From: a virus
Strand: one strand, 5' to 3'
Length of the DNA stretch: 41,405 nucleotides
Virus record (IMG/VR): IMGVR_UViG_3300048834_000050
Span: 1 to 41,405 of that record
The first letter of the stretch is position 1, and each line of letters starts with the position of its first letter. Under the pieces are notes generated by a model that saw only the letters and a program-made list of their open reading frames with translations, was not told the DNA's origin and did no database searches. Of this stretch, positions 8,277-18,192 are shown one piece after another. Made by a program: the position numbers and the translations under genes.

Positions 8277-11200
8277 CCAATTCGCTAAGCTTCTAGCCTT
8301 AACCAAAGAAGCTCAAACCGATTTTACGGGGCTAGTAGAAACCGTTTCTAAGCTTACTACGGAACTAGGAAAGGCTTCTAGTATGAAAGAATTTGAAGTA
8401 ACCGTAACCAAAGCCGAAAAGGCTACGGACGCGCTAGCGGAAGCTAACAAAAAGGTAGAACAAACTAGCAAGAAAGCCGCCGAAGCGGAAGAAGCCGTAA
8501 TACAAGCCGCGAAGGTTCGCGCCTCCACTATGGCGGAATCAAAGAAAATGCTAGACGTATATAGCGGGTCTTTAGACGAAAATATAAGACAGCAACTACA
8601 AATAAAACTAGTACTACAGGAAAACGCGGCTAAGCAAAAGCAACTAACGAAAGACTATAAAGACGGGAAGGTAGGCGCCGAACAATACGCCAAAGAACTA
8701 GAAGACCTAAACCGCGTACAAGTCGAAGGAAAAAAGGCGCTTACTGATTATAACCTAGAAGTACGTAGGGCGCTTAAAGAAAATACAGCCGCTACCGGGT
8801 CTTACGACGAACTTAGCGCTACGTTAGACAGGCTTAGAGGCCTTTACCGTAGACTTTCCGAAGAAGAGCGCGAAAACGCCGAAATAGGCGGCGTACTAGT
8901 AAAGCAAATACAGGAATACGACAAAACGCTAAAAGACTTAGACAAGTCTATAGGCGTTACTAACCGTAACGTAGGTAACTATACGGAAAGTATAACCGAC
9001 GCGCTAGCAGAAACCGGACTATTTTCTACCCAAATAGAATATCTAGCTAAGGTTAAACAGATTTACCAAGCGGGGGCGAAAGCGGCTACCACGGCTACGC
9101 AAAGCTTCGGCTTAAGTCTAAAGGCCGCGGGTATAGGTATTATACTTACGCTTCTTACGGCGGTAGTTACGTATTTTACGAAGTTTCAAGGCGGGGCGGA
9201 CAAAGCCGCGCTAGTTATGGCTAAAGTAGGCGCCGCCGTAGACGTATTAGTAGGATATTTCGGTAAGTTAGGCGAACAAATAGTAGAAAACGCCCTACCC
9301 GCTTTACGGGGCGTTTGGGACGTTCTAGCGGGTTTAGCTACGTTCGACTTCGAACGGGTAAAGGCGGGCTTTAACGGCGTTTCGGAAGCTATAAGCAATA
9401 TAGAACCGATAAGGCTAACGGAAGTAGCCGGGGCTATGGCGGAAGCCGCCCGGGAAGCCGAAAAGCTAAAGAACGCCGAAAAGGCGCTAGAAGTGGCAAG
9501 TATAGCGGCTACACGCGAACAAGCTAAGCTAACCAAAGAACTAGAGTACTACCAAGCTATAGCCGACGACGCTACGCTAAGCTTCGAAGCGCAAAAGAAA
9601 GCGAACCTAGCGGCCTTAGACATTCAGCAAAAACTAAGTAATACTACGGTAAGCCTAGCTAAACAGGAAGAAGCGCTAGTAAACCAACGCGTAGAAATGG
9701 CTAGAAAAAACGGAACGCTAACCCGGGCGCTAGAGAAAGAACAAGCCGAAGCAACCGCTAAAAGAATCGAAGCCGAAAGCGGACTAACGCAAGCCGTACT
9801 AGCTAACGGTAGACAGCGTAGACAGTTAAAACAAGACGAACTAGAACGCGATTTAGACATACTAATAGACGGCTTCGATAACCAAAAGACGGTAAACGAA
9901 CGGCTAATAGCTAACGAACGGTTAAGCTTTCAGGAACGCGAAAAAATATTAGACGAAACCAAAAAGCTAGCCGACGGTTCGTTTGAAGAGCAAATAAAAA
10001 CTATACAAAAGTTTACCGACGCGAAAGTAAACGCCGACGACCTAGTAAACGAAAGCGACGCCCGCGTACTAAACCAAAAAATACGCGCGCTAGGTCTTTC
10101 GGAAATTATAGAAGGCCGCCTACTAGAAATAGTTAGGGAAAGACGCCTAGCCGTAGCGGACTTAAACGAAGCGGAAGCCGACCTAGCCGAAGAGAAAGCA
10201 GAAAAGGCCAAAGAGGCGGAAGAAAAAGCCCTAGAGGCTCAAAAGGAAGCGCTAGCCAAACGTTCGGCTATTGTTTTAGCCGGGTTAGAAGTGGAGCGCG
10301 ACGAAGCGCTACGGGTACTTTCCGAACAATTCCAAGCGGGCGAAATTTCCGCTAAAGAATACGCGAACCGACGACTAGAAATACAGCGCCAATTTAGCGC
10401 CGAATACGTACAAGCGGAAATAGACGAACTACAAAAGCTTATAGACTTTAACAAAGCTATAGGCCTAGACACGTTCGAACAAGAAAAACAGCTAGCCGCG
10501 CTTAAGCTTAGACTTTCGGAAGAAACCACTAATAAACAAATAGAAGACGCGGAACGCTTAGCCGAAGTAGAACGCGAACTAGCCGAACGCCGGGGCGAAC
10601 TTCTACAGGAAGTAGCCGCGCTAGCTATTCAGGTAGTTAGCCAACGTTTTGAAAAAGAGCTAGAGACGGTAAACGCGCAAAAAGAAGCCGTAGAGGCTCA
10701 AAAAGAAGCGGAAATAGAACGGGCTAACGAAACGATAACAAACGAAAGGGAACGTAACGTAAAGATAGCCCAAATAGAAGCGACGGCGGCGAAGAAGCGC
10801 GAACAATTAGCCGAACGCGAAAAGGCTATAAAACAAAGGCAAGCGCGTTTTGAAAAGCTAGCGAACGCGGCGGCTATTGTAAGCAATACCGCCCGGGCTA
10901 TTACCGCCCAACTAGCCATAACCCCGCTACCTATTGGCGCGCCTTTGGTAGCCACTATAGCGGCTATCGGAGCGGTACAACTAGCGCAAGCCTTAGCGGT
11001 ACCTATTCCCGAATACTACAAAGGTACTAAGAGCGCTAAAGAGGGGCTAGCGTGGGTAGGTGAACGCGGCGCCGAACTTCGAATAGAACCGGACGGAACC
11101 CAAAGCCTAACCCCGGCTAAGCCTACGCTTACTTGGTTAAAAGAAGGTACGCAAATTATACCCGCGGGCGAAACGCAAAAGAGACTAGCCGCCTCGGCGG

Positions 11201-11400
11201 TAAGCTACGTAAAGGAAAGCGACACGGCGCCGGGGCTATCCACGAAAGCGCTAGAAGACGCCTATAGAAAAGAAACGCGTAGGCTAGGCGACAAACTAAG
11301 TAAAAAGCCCGAACGCGTAACTACGATAACCGCCGGGGGCGCTAAACACCTGTTAAAAAGCGCTAGCGGTTGGACAGAATACATAGGCCGTAATTTGTAA
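8236..11400 (+). CDS. Tape measure protein
   Basis: A 1,054-residue protein, by far the longest in the genome, made largely of Ala/Glu/Lys-rich coiled coil. Hydrophobic segments at about residues 294-316 (LKAAGIGIILTLLTAVV) and 876-922 are typical of tape measures, which insert into or cross the host membrane on DNA ejection. Near the C-terminus GLAWVGERGAELRIE is a turn commonly seen at the end of phage tape-measure proteins. With about 0.15 nm of tail per residue, the family rule predicts a tail near 160 nm. The start ATG at 8236 lies within the preceding gene, in a different frame. Confidence 0.93.
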   Translation: MGKITEIIDEAAFSQFAKLLALTKEAQTDFTGLVETVSKLTTELGKASSMKEFEVTVTKAEKATDALAEANKKVEQTSKKAAEAEEAVIQAAKVRASTMAESKKMLDVYSGSLDENIRQQLQIKLVLQENAAKQKQLTKDYKDGKVGAEQYAKELEDLNRVQVEGKKALTDYNLEVRRALKENTAATGSYDELSATLDRLRGLYRRLSEEERENAEIGGVLVKQIQEYDKTLKDLDKSIGVTNRNVGNYTESITDALAETGLFSTQIEYLAKVKQIYQAGAKAATTATQSFGLSLKAAGIGIILTLLTAVVTYFTKFQGGADKAALVMAKVGAAVDVLVGYFGKLGEQIVENALPALRGVWDVLAGLATFDFERVKAGFNGVSEAISNIEPIRLTEVAGAMAEAAREAEKLKNAEKALEVASIAATREQAKLTKELEYYQAIADDATLSFEAQKKANLAALDIQQKLSNTTVSLAKQEEALVNQRVEMARKNGTLTRALEKEQAEATAKRIEAESGLTQAVLANGRQRRQLKQDELERDLDILIDGFDNQKTVNERLIANERLSFQEREKILDETKKLADGSFEEQIKTIQKFTDAKVNADDLVNESDARVLNQKIRALGLSEIIEGRLLEIVRERRLAVADLNEAEADLAEEKAEKAKEAEEKALEAQKEALAKRSAIVLAGLEVERDEALRVLSEQFQAGEISAKEYANRRLEIQRQFSAEYVQAEIDELQKLIDFNKAIGLDTFEQEKQLAALKLRLSEETTNKQIEDAERLAEVERELAERRGELLQEVAALAIQVVSQRFEKELETVNAQKEAVEAQKEAEIERANETITNERERNVKIAQIEATAAKKREQLAEREKAIKQRQARFEKLANAAAIVSNTARAITAQLAITPLPIGAPLVATIAAIGAVQLAQALAVPIPEYYKGTKSAKEGLAWVGERGAELRIEPDGTQSLTPAKPTLTWLKEGTQIIPAGETQKRLAASAVSYVKESDTAPGLSTKALEDAYRKETRRLGDKLSKKPERVTTITAGGAKHLLKSASGWTEYIGRNL

Positions 11401-11403
11401 AAT

Positions 11404-13446
11404 ATGGAACTTAAAAAACTTAAATTCTTCTTAGAATCGGAGGGCGAAACCTACGAACTAAAACAAAGTCCTAGCGGTTGGGAAGACACCCTAATAGAGT
11501 ACCTAAAAAGTCCAACTTATTACGGTATGTTACGTAGCGTAACCGTTCCGCTAGAGTTCGTAACAAACGGCGCCGCCATACTTCGCCGGGACTACTACAC
11601 CCGGGCGACGGCGGCTACTACGTGGCTAATTATTCAGGAACTTAACCCGAAGACTTACGCGTACGAACAAAGGTTTAAAGGTAAAATAGACTATTCTAAG
11701 TTTAAAGACCAAGACAACCGGGTAACCGTTAACGTACTAGAAAGCGGAATTACGGAATACGTAAAGGCCTACGAAAAAGTAGTATACGAAATACCGCTAG
11801 CCACGCCTAACAGCGTTAAAATAGACTTACCCGGGGTAGGTCTTACCGAAGTAGCCGACGCTATTATAGAACCCGACCGCCTAGACTTAAGCCCGGTAGA
11901 CGTAGGGTTTAACCGTCGCTACCTATTAGGTACCGATATAGTTTTAAACGAACTAGAAAGCGAAGCCTTAACAATTCAAAGCCAAACGGCGGAAGTATAC
12001 ACTACGCCGGGCTTTTTAGCTACTTCGGAAAATTGGCTAATACGCGCGAACGTAAATACTACTTTTTCTTTTAGAATTAAGATACTAGGCCGCTACGGCG
12101 TTTACTCTAGTAGCGCGGGCGTACGCTTAGTACTTAAAAACCAAAACGACGAAGTACGACTAGTAGTTAGGGAATTTATAGGCCTAGTTTCCGGTAACCA
12201 ATTTAAGCCGTTAAACATAGACGAAACGTTTACCTATGAAATACCGCAAGACGAAAAACTATTTTTAGTATTCGAATATTTAAACGCTTTAGGCGGTTGG
12301 ATGCAAACCGAAGAAGGAAGCTACGAAATAAGTAATAGCTTAGTAACTTCTTCTAGCGAAGTATACGCGCTAACGGCCTACGAAGTATTTAGACAGCTTA
12401 TACAAAAAATGGCGGGTAGCGACCCTATACAAACGAATAGCTATTTACTTCTTACCGAATGGAAGAAGTTAAAAATTACTAGCGGCGACGCCATACGCGG
12501 CATAAATAGCCCCGTACTTAAAACGTCTTTCATAGACTTTTTTAACGCGGTTAACTCTTTACTTTGCGTAGGCTTCGGGGTAGAAAATGGAATAGCCGTA
12601 CTAGAAAAGCGCGACTATTTTAGCCGGGCTAACACCGTAATAGACTTAGGCGAAGTTTCGGAATACGCGCTAGACCCGGCGCTAAATCATTTATTTAGCC
12701 GTATACTAGTAGGGTATAACGACGAAGAGTACGAAAGCGAATACGGACGCGAAGAGTATAACGCGTCGCAAGAATGGACAACGCCTAACACCCGGGTACA
12801 AACCGAATATAATATAGTAAGCCCGTATAGAGCCGACCAAATAGGAATAGAAGAGCTACGGACAACTTCTAACCAAGACAACGTAACCGCCACCGACACT
12901 AAAAGCGATAACGACACGTTTTTTATAGTAACTAAAGAAGAACCTAACGGCGCCGGGGTCTTCGAAGTGGAAGGCGCCGAAGCTTACCGAAGCCCCGACG
13001 GTATTAGCGGGCTTACTAGTAGAAACGCTTACTATAATCTAAGCATAAGCCCGAAGAAAAACCTACTAAGACACGGGGCGTATTTACGTAGCTCTTTGTT
13101 TGGTATAGTAGATAGAAATATTCTATTTCAGTCCGCCACTAAAAACGCCGCGCTAGTTACTATAGATTTACAGGGTAACCGGGTAGTAGAAAGGCAAAGT
13201 ATACCTATAAACAGTTTAGCCGCGCCGTACTTTCTACCAATGCTAGCCGAATTTAAAACCGACTTACCCGTAGACGCCGTAAAGCTCTTAGACGCCGGGC
13301 TATACGGTAAAGTACGGTTTACGGTTAAAGGCGTGGAGCTATTCGGGTACCTAGAAAAAGCCGGGGTAAACCTACCTAGGAACTCTAGCCAAAAATGGAA
13401 AGTATTACTAGCCGTAGGTAGTAATTTGGCCGGGTTAATTAGATAA
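11404..13446 (+). CDS. Large tail-tip (distal tail/hub-like) protein
   Basis: A 680-residue beta-rich protein 3 nt after the tape measure. The N-terminal 150 residues (YYGMLRSVTVPLEFV, AILRRDYYTR, YEQRFKGKIDYSKF) resemble the N-terminal region of large baseplate proteins that take the distal-tail position in Bacteroidota siphophages. The central and C-terminal parts show LGEVSEYALDP and YNISP-like strands as in tail hub proteins. It probably combines adaptor and hub functions at the tail tip. There is no visible peptidase or lysozyme motif. Confidence 0.65.
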   Translation: MELKKLKFFLESEGETYELKQSPSGWEDTLIEYLKSPTYYGMLRSVTVPLEFVTNGAAILRRDYYTRATAATTWLIIQELNPKTYAYEQRFKGKIDYSKFKDQDNRVTVNVLESGITEYVKAYEKVVYEIPLATPNSVKIDLPGVGLTEVADAIIEPDRLDLSPVDVGFNRRYLLGTDIVLNELESEALTIQSQTAEVYTTPGFLATSENWLIRANVNTTFSFRIKILGRYGVYSSSAGVRLVLKNQNDEVRLVVREFIGLVSGNQFKPLNIDETFTYEIPQDEKLFLVFEYLNALGGWMQTEEGSYEISNSLVTSSSEVYALTAYEVFRQLIQKMAGSDPIQTNSYLLLTEWKKLKITSGDAIRGINSPVLKTSFIDFFNAVNSLLCVGFGVENGIAVLEKRDYFSRANTVIDLGEVSEYALDPALNHLFSRILVGYNDEEYESEYGREEYNASQEWTTPNTRVQTEYNIVSPYRADQIGIEELRTTSNQDNVTATDTKSDNDTFFIVTKEEPNGAGVFEVEGAEAYRSPDGISGLTSRNAYYNLSISPKKNLLRHGAYLRSSLFGIVDRNILFQSATKNAALVTIDLQGNRVVERQSIPINSLAAPYFLPMLAEFKTDLPVDAVKLLDAGLYGKVRFTVKGVELFGYLEKAGVNLPRNSSQKWKVLLAVGSNLAGLIR

Positions 13447-13461
13447 ATTCGCGAATAAGTG

Positions 13462-13469
13462 TATATTTG
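13462..13469 (+). promoter_or_regulatory. Candidate -7 element before the fibre genes
   Basis: TATATTTG is a perfect match to the Bacteroidota -7 consensus TAnnTTTG and lies 28 bases before the ATG at 13497, in the only gap of the tail cluster (50 bp). No good TTG is found about 19 bases upstream, so the promoter would be of the weak -33 type. It may give the fibre genes their own late transcript. Confidence 0.55.
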
Positions 13470-13496
13470 CTTTAAGGTCTATTAAAATCTTAAAAT

Positions 13497-15080
13497 ATGT
13501 TCAATTTAGCCCCCTTAAATCCTTTTCGGTTCGCAAGTCCAAGCCTAAACGACTTAGACCGGGAACCGGGCTATAAACAGTTTAACGACTACCAAGACCC
13601 TAAATGTTATTTACAAAAATGGGAAGTAGGCGACGAAACTAAAATACAAGTTTTAAGCGACTACCCGTTTACTATTAAGGTCTTAGACGCCGACACGAAA
13701 GCCGAAATAGACGAACTAGTACCCGAACAAAAAGAAACTACCATTATAGGCCAAACGTTCGCCGTATACGAAGTAGCGGTAACTTTTGCCGACCTACTAG
13801 GCGTTTATTTTTTACGAATAGAGTATAACGACGGGGCTACCGATTATACGCTAGATTCGGAACCGTTCGAAGTGGCGGAAAGTTGGCCTAGAACGTTTCT
13901 AGCTAAATACAAAAATTCAGAAAATAACTTTAGCGTAGTATTCGACACGGGTATAGAATTTACCCTACGCGTAGACGGTACGCTAAGCGACTTTACCCCG
14001 GAGGCTAACGACCTAGTATATACAGACCAAGACCAAAACGCGACGCTACTAGATTCGCTACCTTTCCGCTCTTTTGTACTGTATGTAGGCGACGCTTCCG
14101 GGGTTCCTTTTTGGATGCTAGACAAAGTTAACCGGGTTCTTTCTTGTAATATAGTACAAGTACTAGACGTACCGTTTAGCGGCTATTTTACCAAGAAAGA
14201 CGGCGCTACGTGGAACGTAGAGCGCGAAAACGAATACGCCTTTGTAGGCGCTACGCTAGAAATAGTACCCACAGTAAATAACTTTACCGAACGCTTTTTA
14301 ACGGAAGGCGGCGGCCTAATTGGAGGGGGTAAACAAATGATACAAAGAGTACACAACCTTACGAACGTTTCGGGCGCCGTAGCTATTACGGGAAAGTTTA
14401 CCGATAAAACGTTAATAGAAAAATTTTGTATAGTCCGTAGCGGGGCTATATTTAACTTAGCGGTAGGCGTAACGCCGGGCGGTAGTGAAATAGCCGAATT
14501 TCAAATAGCGGACGTAGTAAGTACCGTACTAGTTAACCACTTGTTAACCGAAGAAACCGTACTACACTTAACCGGAATTAGTAGCGCGTCTTTCGTCTCT
14601 ATTATCTATAAACAGCTAGACGACGAAACCACAGGCGGAGGAACTAGCGCCCCGGGTAACGTGGGTAAAGGCGCTACGCTTATTTACCACTTTAACAGCC
14701 CCGAAGAGCTAGACGCGGCGTTTGATATGGTAAGCGGTCTAGGCCGTACGGGTACGACGTGGGAAACGTGGGCTATAGCCGACGGTAGAAACGGTACCGA
14801 CGACATGGGCGGTATATTTCCGCTAGGTTATAAGTTCGGCGAATACGAACTAGGCGCCGAAGGGGGTAACAAAGAAATAACCCTAAGCGTAGGCCAACTT
14901 CCGCCACACGACCACGACTACCGTACGGCGGTAGGTACGGCGTATAAAAGGGGTAACACGGGTAGCCGCTTTTTCGATAACAATTTACCCGCTAAGACCG
15001 CTAAAACGGGAAGCGGCGAACCTATTAACATTCTACCGCCCTATAAGGTAAAACTTTGGATAACTAAAATAGCCGACTAA
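13497..15080 (+). CDS. Tail fibre/collar protein with C-terminal phage tail collar domain
   Basis: A 527-residue protein. The first half is beta-rich and reads as stacked Ig-like or adaptor domains. The last 120 residues form a tail collar-like domain: WAIADGRNGTDDMGGIFPLG, then LPPHDHDY and finally INILPPYKVKLWITKI, the pattern found in phage collar and microcystin-dependent proteins; the His/Asp cluster in LPPHDHDY suggests metal binding. It begins behind its own -7 element and its stop is followed directly by the next fibre gene's ATG. It probably forms part of the host-contact apparatus. Confidence 0.78.
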   Translation: MFNLAPLNPFRFASPSLNDLDREPGYKQFNDYQDPKCYLQKWEVGDETKIQVLSDYPFTIKVLDADTKAEIDELVPEQKETTIIGQTFAVYEVAVTFADLLGVYFLRIEYNDGATDYTLDSEPFEVAESWPRTFLAKYKNSENNFSVVFDTGIEFTLRVDGTLSDFTPEANDLVYTDQDQNATLLDSLPFRSFVLYVGDASGVPFWMLDKVNRVLSCNIVQVLDVPFSGYFTKKDGATWNVERENEYAFVGATLEIVPTVNNFTERFLTEGGGLIGGGKQMIQRVHNLTNVSGAVAITGKFTDKTLIEKFCIVRSGAIFNLAVGVTPGGSEIAEFQIADVVSTVLVNHLLTEETVLHLTGISSASFVSIIYKQLDDETTGGGTSAPGNVGKGATLIYHFNSPEELDAAFDMVSGLGRTGTTWETWAIADGRNGTDDMGGIFPLGYKFGEYELGAEGGNKEITLSVGQLPPHDHDYRTAVGTAYKRGNTGSRFFDNNLPAKTAKTGSGEPINILPPYKVKLWITKIAD

Positions 15081-16460
15081 ATGGAACATTTAATAAAAGC
15101 CGCTATAGTTAAGCTTAACGAACTAGATAGCGAAGAAGCGCTAATACTAGCCCGTAAGCTTTTACGTTATTCGGAAGAATTCGACGTACTAGACGACTTA
15201 GATATACCGTTTAAGAAGTGGGTAGAAGAGCGTATAACCGAAGGCCTAGAAGTAGATACGTTCGTAGGCTTTTTCGCCGACCTAACAGCCCTAGAAGCCG
15301 TTCCGGTAGAAGACATACCCGACGGGGGCTACGCCTTTGTAGGAACCGGAAACGACCGCAAAATATATTATTGGAATGAAACGGCGGAAGAGTGGTACGA
15401 CCCTTTCGGCTTAACGGCTATACGTACTTCGGTATTTACAGCCGCCGCCGGGGCTAGCGATACGTTTACGCTAGACTTCGAACCGGACGCTAACGGTATT
15501 ATAGAAGTTAACGTAGGAAGTACCGAAGTTTTCCCGGTTAACTACAGCGTACTAGGCGACGAAATTACGGTAACTTACGCCTTTAGCGGCGGCGAAAGCG
15601 TAAAGGTAGTTTACTTTAGAGCGGTAACCGTAGGCCAAAAAGGCGACGACGGGCTAAGCGCCTACGAAGTAGCCGTAGAAAACGGATTCGTAGGAACCGA
15701 AAGCGAATGGTTAGAAAGCTTAAAAGGCGCCGACGGTACTAGCGTTACTATTCTAGGAAGTTTAGCCGACGAAAGCGAACTACCGCCTACGGGTAGCCCG
15801 GGCGACGGCTATTTAATCGGTAGCGACCTTTACGTATGGAATCCTATTTTAAGCGATTGGCAAAACGTAGGGCAAATAAAAGGCGACCAAGGCGAACCCG
15901 GGAAGAGCGCGTACCAAATTTGGCTAGACCTAGGGAACGTAGGAACCGAAAGCGATTTTATAGCGTCGTTAAAAGGTACCCCGGGACTTAGCGCGTACGA
16001 AGTGGCGCAACTTAACGGATTTACCGGAACCGTAACCGAATGGCTAGAAAGTCTAAAAGGCGCCGACGGCGTAATAGACTACGACGACGCCGACCTAAGA
16101 TACTTACGCAAAGATCAAAACGACGGTACCGAATTTACGTTTAGCGTAGGTAAGCTAGTTCTTACCGATACCGACCCCGCCGAAGACTTTACCCATATTT
16201 TAGCGTTTACGTCTTCGGGAGAAGTAAAGCTATTAGACCCGGCTAGCGTAGTAGGAGACAAAAACAAAGAATACGTAATAACTACGCCCGCTACGGTATG
16301 GATTCTACCCCACAACCTAGGCAAAAAGCCGGGATTTACCGCGGTAGATTCTAGCGGTAACCCGGTCTACCCGGTACCTAGTTGGCCTTCAAATAATGAA
16401 ATGCGTTTAACCTTCCCGGCGCCTATGGCGGCTACTTCGGGCTTCGTAACTCTTAACTAA
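15081..16460 (+). CDS. Tail fibre protein with three SAYEVA-type repeats
   Basis: A 459-residue protein starting at the base after the previous stop. Residues 1 to about 75 are helical, probably the attachment end. From about residue 190 come three spaced copies of a fibre repeat (GLSAYEVAVENGFVGTESEW, KSAYQIWLDLGNVGTESDF, LSAYEVAQLNGFTGTVTEW), each closing with SLKG. Short collagen-like GDQGEPG and GTPG turns lie between them. The C-terminal 80 residues (TVWILPHNLGKKPGFTAVDS) look like the small trimeric beta domain often found at fibre tips. The repeats are a known fibre building block. Target receptor unknown. Confidence 0.75.
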   Translation: MEHLIKAAIVKLNELDSEEALILARKLLRYSEEFDVLDDLDIPFKKWVEERITEGLEVDTFVGFFADLTALEAVPVEDIPDGGYAFVGTGNDRKIYYWNETAEEWYDPFGLTAIRTSVFTAAAGASDTFTLDFEPDANGIIEVNVGSTEVFPVNYSVLGDEITVTYAFSGGESVKVVYFRAVTVGQKGDDGLSAYEVAVENGFVGTESEWLESLKGADGTSVTILGSLADESELPPTGSPGDGYLIGSDLYVWNPILSDWQNVGQIKGDQGEPGKSAYQIWLDLGNVGTESDFIASLKGTPGLSAYEVAQLNGFTGTVTEWLESLKGADGVIDYDDADLRYLRKDQNDGTEFTFSVGKLVLTDTDPAEDFTHILAFTSSGEVKLLDPASVVGDKNKEYVITTPATVWILPHNLGKKPGFTAVDSSGNPVYPVPSWPSNNEMRLTFPAPMAATSGFVTLN

Positions 16461-18188
16461 ATGTCTAAACATAGATTCGGCGGCGCCCCTATAGACTTCG
16501 AAAAAGGCGAAGCTTTAAATATGAGGCTTCAAAACCTTTTCCAATTCCCTATAGACCCTTTCGAGGGGCAAATTATTTACCGTAGCGACGTAAAAATAGG
16601 GGCTTACTATAACGGTAACGAATGGCTATTCTTTGGGTTTACCGAAGAAGTTTACCAAAAGTTAATAGACCTACCCGACTTAGTTTTAACCGACGGAGTA
16701 ACGGTTATAGGGACTTGGAATTTTACTACCCCTACTTCCTTAAGCGTGGACGGTTGGGAATGGAATAACGCAAACGTAGAACGCGTAGGGGGCGCCGACG
16801 TTCTTAGCCCGGTATTAGGTACCCCGGCGCTTTATAACCGTGTAGATTATCTAGCGGGCGGGGTAGACGGCGAATATTTATACATAGCGGGCGTAGAAGA
16901 CCCGGACGCCGAAATAGACCCGGATTTACCCGACGGCTACGTATTGCTAGTACGTTTTCTTAGGCAACCTAGCGGAGTTAATACGGGTAACCCGGGTAAC
17001 CCCGGGGGTAAGTCTGTAGATACTACTAAAGTTACCGAGCTATTTAACGGGTTTACTAATATTTCCGGGAATACACAGCGTAAAATAAACCAAAGCATAG
17101 ACGCCGCCCTAAGCCTATTTTTAAAAAAGGCTAACAATCTAAGCGACGTAAGTAACCCGGCTACAGCTAGGGCAAATATAGGCGCTAATATAGATTTAGG
17201 TACGCTAATAAACGCGGCCTTAGCCGCCGCAAATAACCCCGACGGCGCTAACCCTTTCGCTACTATAGACGACATACCTATAGTCGCGGAAGACCTAATA
17301 GACTTACTAGATACCCCTAACAGTTATACGGGCGCCGGGGGTAAAGTGGTAGCGGTTAAGAGTACCGAAGACGGCGTAGAGTTTATAGTATTGGTAGGAA
17401 TACCCGCCGGGGGCGCCCCGGGTCAAATACTAGGAAAGCTAAGCGCCGCCGACTTCGCTATAGGTTGGGTAGACGCGCCCGAACCGGGTACTAGCGGTAT
17501 TACTGACATATTCGCGGGGGTAGGCATAAGCATAGACAAAACCGACCCGGCTAACCCAATTATAAGCGCTACGGGCGGCGGGCCGGGGCCTAGCGGGCCG
17601 TACCTTACCGACTTAGATACGTTTCCCGTTTTGAAGTTCGATAAAAACTATAGGTACGTACATACGATGGTAGACGCCTTAGCTATTTCTTCGGAGCTAG
17701 TAACCCCGGTAGCGGTTTTAGGTAATTTCTGTAAACTATACATTAAGGCTAACGGGGTTAATAAGCCTACGTTTTCTTCGGAATTCGAAATAGTTTGGGA
17801 TAATTGGGCGAACGCCGCCGGGTCTTGGAATAGGATTTTAGCCGAATACACCCCGGAAGGTAAAATTCTAACCCAAATAGAACAAGCTAGCGTAGGAACG
17901 GCGGGCGGGGGTACGGGTCTTACCGTAATTACTTTAACGTTCGAAGCTAACTACGTTCTAACCCATGTAATAGCCGGAAGCGTACAAATACAGCTAGACG
18001 ACGCCGACGCCGAAGTAGGTTTTAGGACTATTTTGTATTTTAAAGCCGACGGGGTAAATAAACCTTTTTGGTCTTCCGATTTTGTAGTAACTTTCGACAA
18101 CTACGTAAACGAGGCCGGGGTATGGAATAGGTTTTTTCTAGAATACAGGCCGGAAAATAAAGTATTAACTAACATTATAAATATTTAA
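16461..18188 (+). CDS. Tail fibre protein with duplicated C-terminal domain
   Basis: A 575-residue protein abutting the previous gene. It has an N-terminal FRFP-type attachment region (GEALNMRLQNLF, GQIIYRSDVKIGAYYNGNEW), a central fibre motif NNLSDVSNPATARANIG typical of tail fibres, Gly/Pro-rich linkers (NPGNPGGK, GGGPGPSGP) and two related C-terminal domains, residues 381 to about 473 and 487-575. The two copies share the patterns KANGVNKPTFSSEFEIVWDN / KADGVNKPFWSSDFVVTFDN and EYTPEGKILTQI / EYRPENKVLTNI. A tandem pair of binding domains fits a carbohydrate-binding fibre tip. Confidence 0.78.
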   Translation: MSKHRFGGAPIDFEKGEALNMRLQNLFQFPIDPFEGQIIYRSDVKIGAYYNGNEWLFFGFTEEVYQKLIDLPDLVLTDGVTVIGTWNFTTPTSLSVDGWEWNNANVERVGGADVLSPVLGTPALYNRVDYLAGGVDGEYLYIAGVEDPDAEIDPDLPDGYVLLVRFLRQPSGVNTGNPGNPGGKSVDTTKVTELFNGFTNISGNTQRKINQSIDAALSLFLKKANNLSDVSNPATARANIGANIDLGTLINAALAAANNPDGANPFATIDDIPIVAEDLIDLLDTPNSYTGAGGKVVAVKSTEDGVEFIVLVGIPAGGAPGQILGKLSAADFAIGWVDAPEPGTSGITDIFAGVGISIDKTDPANPIISATGGGPGPSGPYLTDLDTFPVLKFDKNYRYVHTMVDALAISSELVTPVAVLGNFCKLYIKANGVNKPTFSSEFEIVWDNWANAAGSWNRILAEYTPEGKILTQIEQASVGTAGGGTGLTVITLTFEANYVLTHVIAGSVQIQLDDADAEVGFRTILYFKADGVNKPFWSSDFVVTFDNYVNEAGVWNRFFLEYRPENKVLTNIINI

Positions 18189-18192
18189 CATT

